Positions 62,955 through 64,000 of a stretch of 64,000 bases of DNA are shown in pieces. The notes under the pieces are model-generated. The model saw only the letters and a list, made by a program, of their open reading frames with translations. It was not told the DNA's origin and did no database searches. Source of the stretch: CAZUMW01 sp964621615 (GTDB lineage Bacteria > Desulfobacterota > WTBG01 > CAIYCZ01 > CAIRTM01); contig CAZUMW010000014.1 of the NCBI GenBank assembly GCA_964621615.1, positions 33,163 through 97,162 of the forward strand, in the 5' to 3' direction. The position numbers and the translations under genes were made by a program. Every line of letters begins with the position of its first letter. Positions within the stretch are counted from its first letter, which is position 1.

Positions 62955-63812
62955 TCAGCGCTCGCCCCATTTTAATTTTTCTTTAAGCACGGAAAAATAG
63001 CTCCGAAAAGGAGACTTTATTATTGAAAGGCACACCGGCGCCTTTTGCATGCGCATAGAATCATATTGCTGCATCTGGAGGCCAACCTGCCCATCCATGG
63101 TAATATACACATCCTCGTTGTATGACTTAAGCGTTACATCGATAATGCTTGTATCTGTTAAGATAACGGGCCGGTTTGAAAGGGTATGGGGGCATATCGG
63201 TGTAATTGATATGAGGTTTAAAGACGGGTAAATAATAGGACCGCCAGCCGAAAGCGAATAGCCCGTTGATCCTGTCGGTGTGGCAATAATAAGCCCATCT
63301 GCTTTAAAAGTGTTCAGATATTCGTCATTAACACATGTTTCAAGGTTTATCATTCTCGCAAGGGCACCTTTGTTGACAACAGCGTCATTGAGGACGCGAA
63401 ACTGCCGCACCTCAGGCTCAGCGGCTGCCTTTACGGTTATATCGAGCATCATTCTCCGGTCAATTTCATATTTTCCTGAAACCAGACGCTCAAGAGCGGT
63501 GGTTATCTCTTCGATTCGCACCTCTGTCAAAAAGCCCAGCCCGCCCAGGTTGACCGGAAGGATGATAACCTGCTCGATGCCGGGAATGCGGGCGGCGCTC
63601 AGCAGGGTTCCGTCTCCACCAAGCACAATAAGCGCATCAATAGTGTTCGCTATGGTTTCACGCTCAGCAGACTCCGATCCCACTGCAAACGTGCTGAGCT
63701 GCTTTTCCACAACAGGAGTTATATTATAGCCTGAAATAAGCGAAACTAGGTTGCCGATAATGCCCTCAGCACACGGGTGAGTTTGCTTTGCAATAATGCC
63801 TATTCTCTTCAT
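62955..63812 (-). CDS. nadK: NAD kinase
   Basis: NadK makes NADP from NAD and ATP. The 285 aa protein has GGDGTLL (65-71), the NDAVVNKG segment and the ATPTGSTGYSLSAGGP segment that hold NAD. It stands before recN, as in many bacteria. A 16-bp palindrome lies 45 bases upstream of its start. Confidence 0.95.
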   Translation of the reverse strand: MKRIGIIAKQTHPCAEGIIGNLVSLISGYNITPVVEKQLSTFAVGSESAERETIANTIDALIVLGGDGTLLSAARIPGIEQVIILPVNLGGLGFLTEVRIEEITTALERLVSGKYEIDRRMMLDITVKAAAEPEVRQFRVLNDAVVNKGALARMINLETCVNDEYLNTFKADGLIIATPTGSTGYSLSAGGPIIYPSLNLISITPICPHTLSNRPVILTDTSIIDVTLKSYNEDVYITMDGQVGLQMQQYDSMRMQKAPVCLSIIKSPFRSYFSVLKEKLKWGER

Positions 63813-63856
63813 GCTGAATTATGGTATTCCTGTATGCTGTTCGATATTATGCAGCA

Positions 63857-63872
63857 ACAATAATATTATTGT
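63857..63872. promoter_or_regulatory. 16-bp perfect palindrome upstream of nadK
   Basis: ACAATAATATTATTGT is a perfect 16-base palindrome 45 bases from the nadK start. It may be an operator for the nadK-recN-argA unit, or an AT-rich chance dyad. No -35 or -10 pair is clear around it. Confidence 0.35.
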
Positions 63873-63877
63873 CCCGT

Positions 63878-64000
63878 TCAGAGTGTAAGGCGCCGGCCTT
63901 GGCCCGACATACTGTCGGTGGTCTTCGATAGGCCCACGTCATAATCTGCGGCAAATCCGCAGGCTTGATTAATGAGCCGCTCTAAGCGGCTGCAAAAACA
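63878..64000 (-). other. Hairpin-rich right edge: partial coding frame or structured RNA, unresolved
   Basis: Three short perfect stem-loops follow one another: 63904-63909/63913-63918, 63946-63951/63957-63962 and 63975-63980/63986-63991. At the same time a minus-strand frame is open from the edge to a TGA at 63878-63880 (40 codons, ending SGQGRRLTL). Its residues match no family I know. It could be the end of a gene upstream of nadK or a non-coding RNA or repeat; the window cuts it off. Confidence 0.3.

Noticed and set aside
1..64000. CRISPR arrays, insertion sequences, prophage, integrase, rRNA or tRNA genes
   Set aside because: I saw no direct-repeat/spacer array, transposase or integrase motif, and no cloverleaf or rRNA-like stretch. 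A tRNAscan or Rfam search could still find a missed small RNA.

Overview
This 64 kb window is an ordinary bacterial chromosome segment from a diderm (Gram-negative-type) bacterium. Secretin PilQ, several lipoboxes, ExbB/ExbD, signal peptides and PG-trimming enzymes all point to two membranes. The flagellar gene order, the short ArgA-type GNAT, the pilMNOPQ-aroB neighbourhood and the many sigma-54 regulators resemble Desulfobacterota/deltaproteobacteria-like lineages or a related little-cultured phylum, but I cannot fix the taxon from sequence alone. I saw no rRNA, recognisable tRNA, CRISPR array, insertion sequence, integrase or prophage gene. Genes are dense, on both strands, in long co-directional runs.

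Layout. (1) 1-1.6 kb: the tail of a response regulator and a DegP/HtrA periplasmic protease on +. (2) 1.6-8.6 kb on -: three different sulfotransferases and two large TPR-SPINDLY O-GlcNAc transferases, directly downstream of the flagellar operon terminator. (3) 8.8-28.1 kb on -: an apparent ~19 kb flagellar operon, read from 28 kb down to 8.8 kb. It encodes an AMIN-like/TPR periplasmic protein, a soluble PAS histidine kinase, an NtrC-type sigma-54 activator, then flgB flgC fliE fliF fliG fliH fliI fliJ motE(ylxF) fliK flgD flgE. It ends at a hairpin terminator. FlgE is very large (935 aa) because of a duplicated two-domain insert. (4) 28.5-34.7 kb on -: a DUF2892-cNMP protein, a small membrane ORF, a second NtrC-type activator, an L,D-transpeptidase-fold enzyme with two NTF2-like domains (Csd6/Pgp2-like), a single-pass membrane protein, and an M99 carboxypeptidase (Csd4/Pgp1-like). 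This looks like a peptidoglycan-trimming, cell-shape module. (5) 34.8-36.0 kb: a strongly signposted single-gene unit for an unrecognised 383 aa protein with a perfect 21-bp terminator stem. (6) 36.3-40.8 kb: an NmrA-like SDR, moaA, a MobB-like P-loop protein, thioredoxin and thiolase. (7) 40.9-52.3 kb on +: exbB-exbD, ftsB-like, pilM-N-O-P-Q, a CsgG-like lipoprotein and a 1062 aa exported beta-propeller/Ig-like repeat protein, ending at a 20-bp terminator stem. (8) 52.3-64 kb: aroB, der, rnc, an unknown gene, pilT-pilU, a YhaM-like exonuclease, an EamA transporter, argA-like GNAT, recN, nadK, and an unexplained hairpin-rich right edge.

How it fits together. The window is dominated by motility and envelope shape: a flagellar export apparatus, hook and regulators; cytoplasmic glycosyl- and sulfotransferases positioned to decorate flagellar or other surface proteins; a peptidoglycan-trimming set known from helical Epsilonproteobacteria; and most of a type IV pilus machine with a candidate pilus-associated surface protein. 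The best candidates for something new are the OGT plus sulfotransferase island beside the flagellar operon, the (A-B)x2 hook insert, the Csd4/Csd6-like trio with a doubled NTF2 module, and the orphan 383 aa gene.
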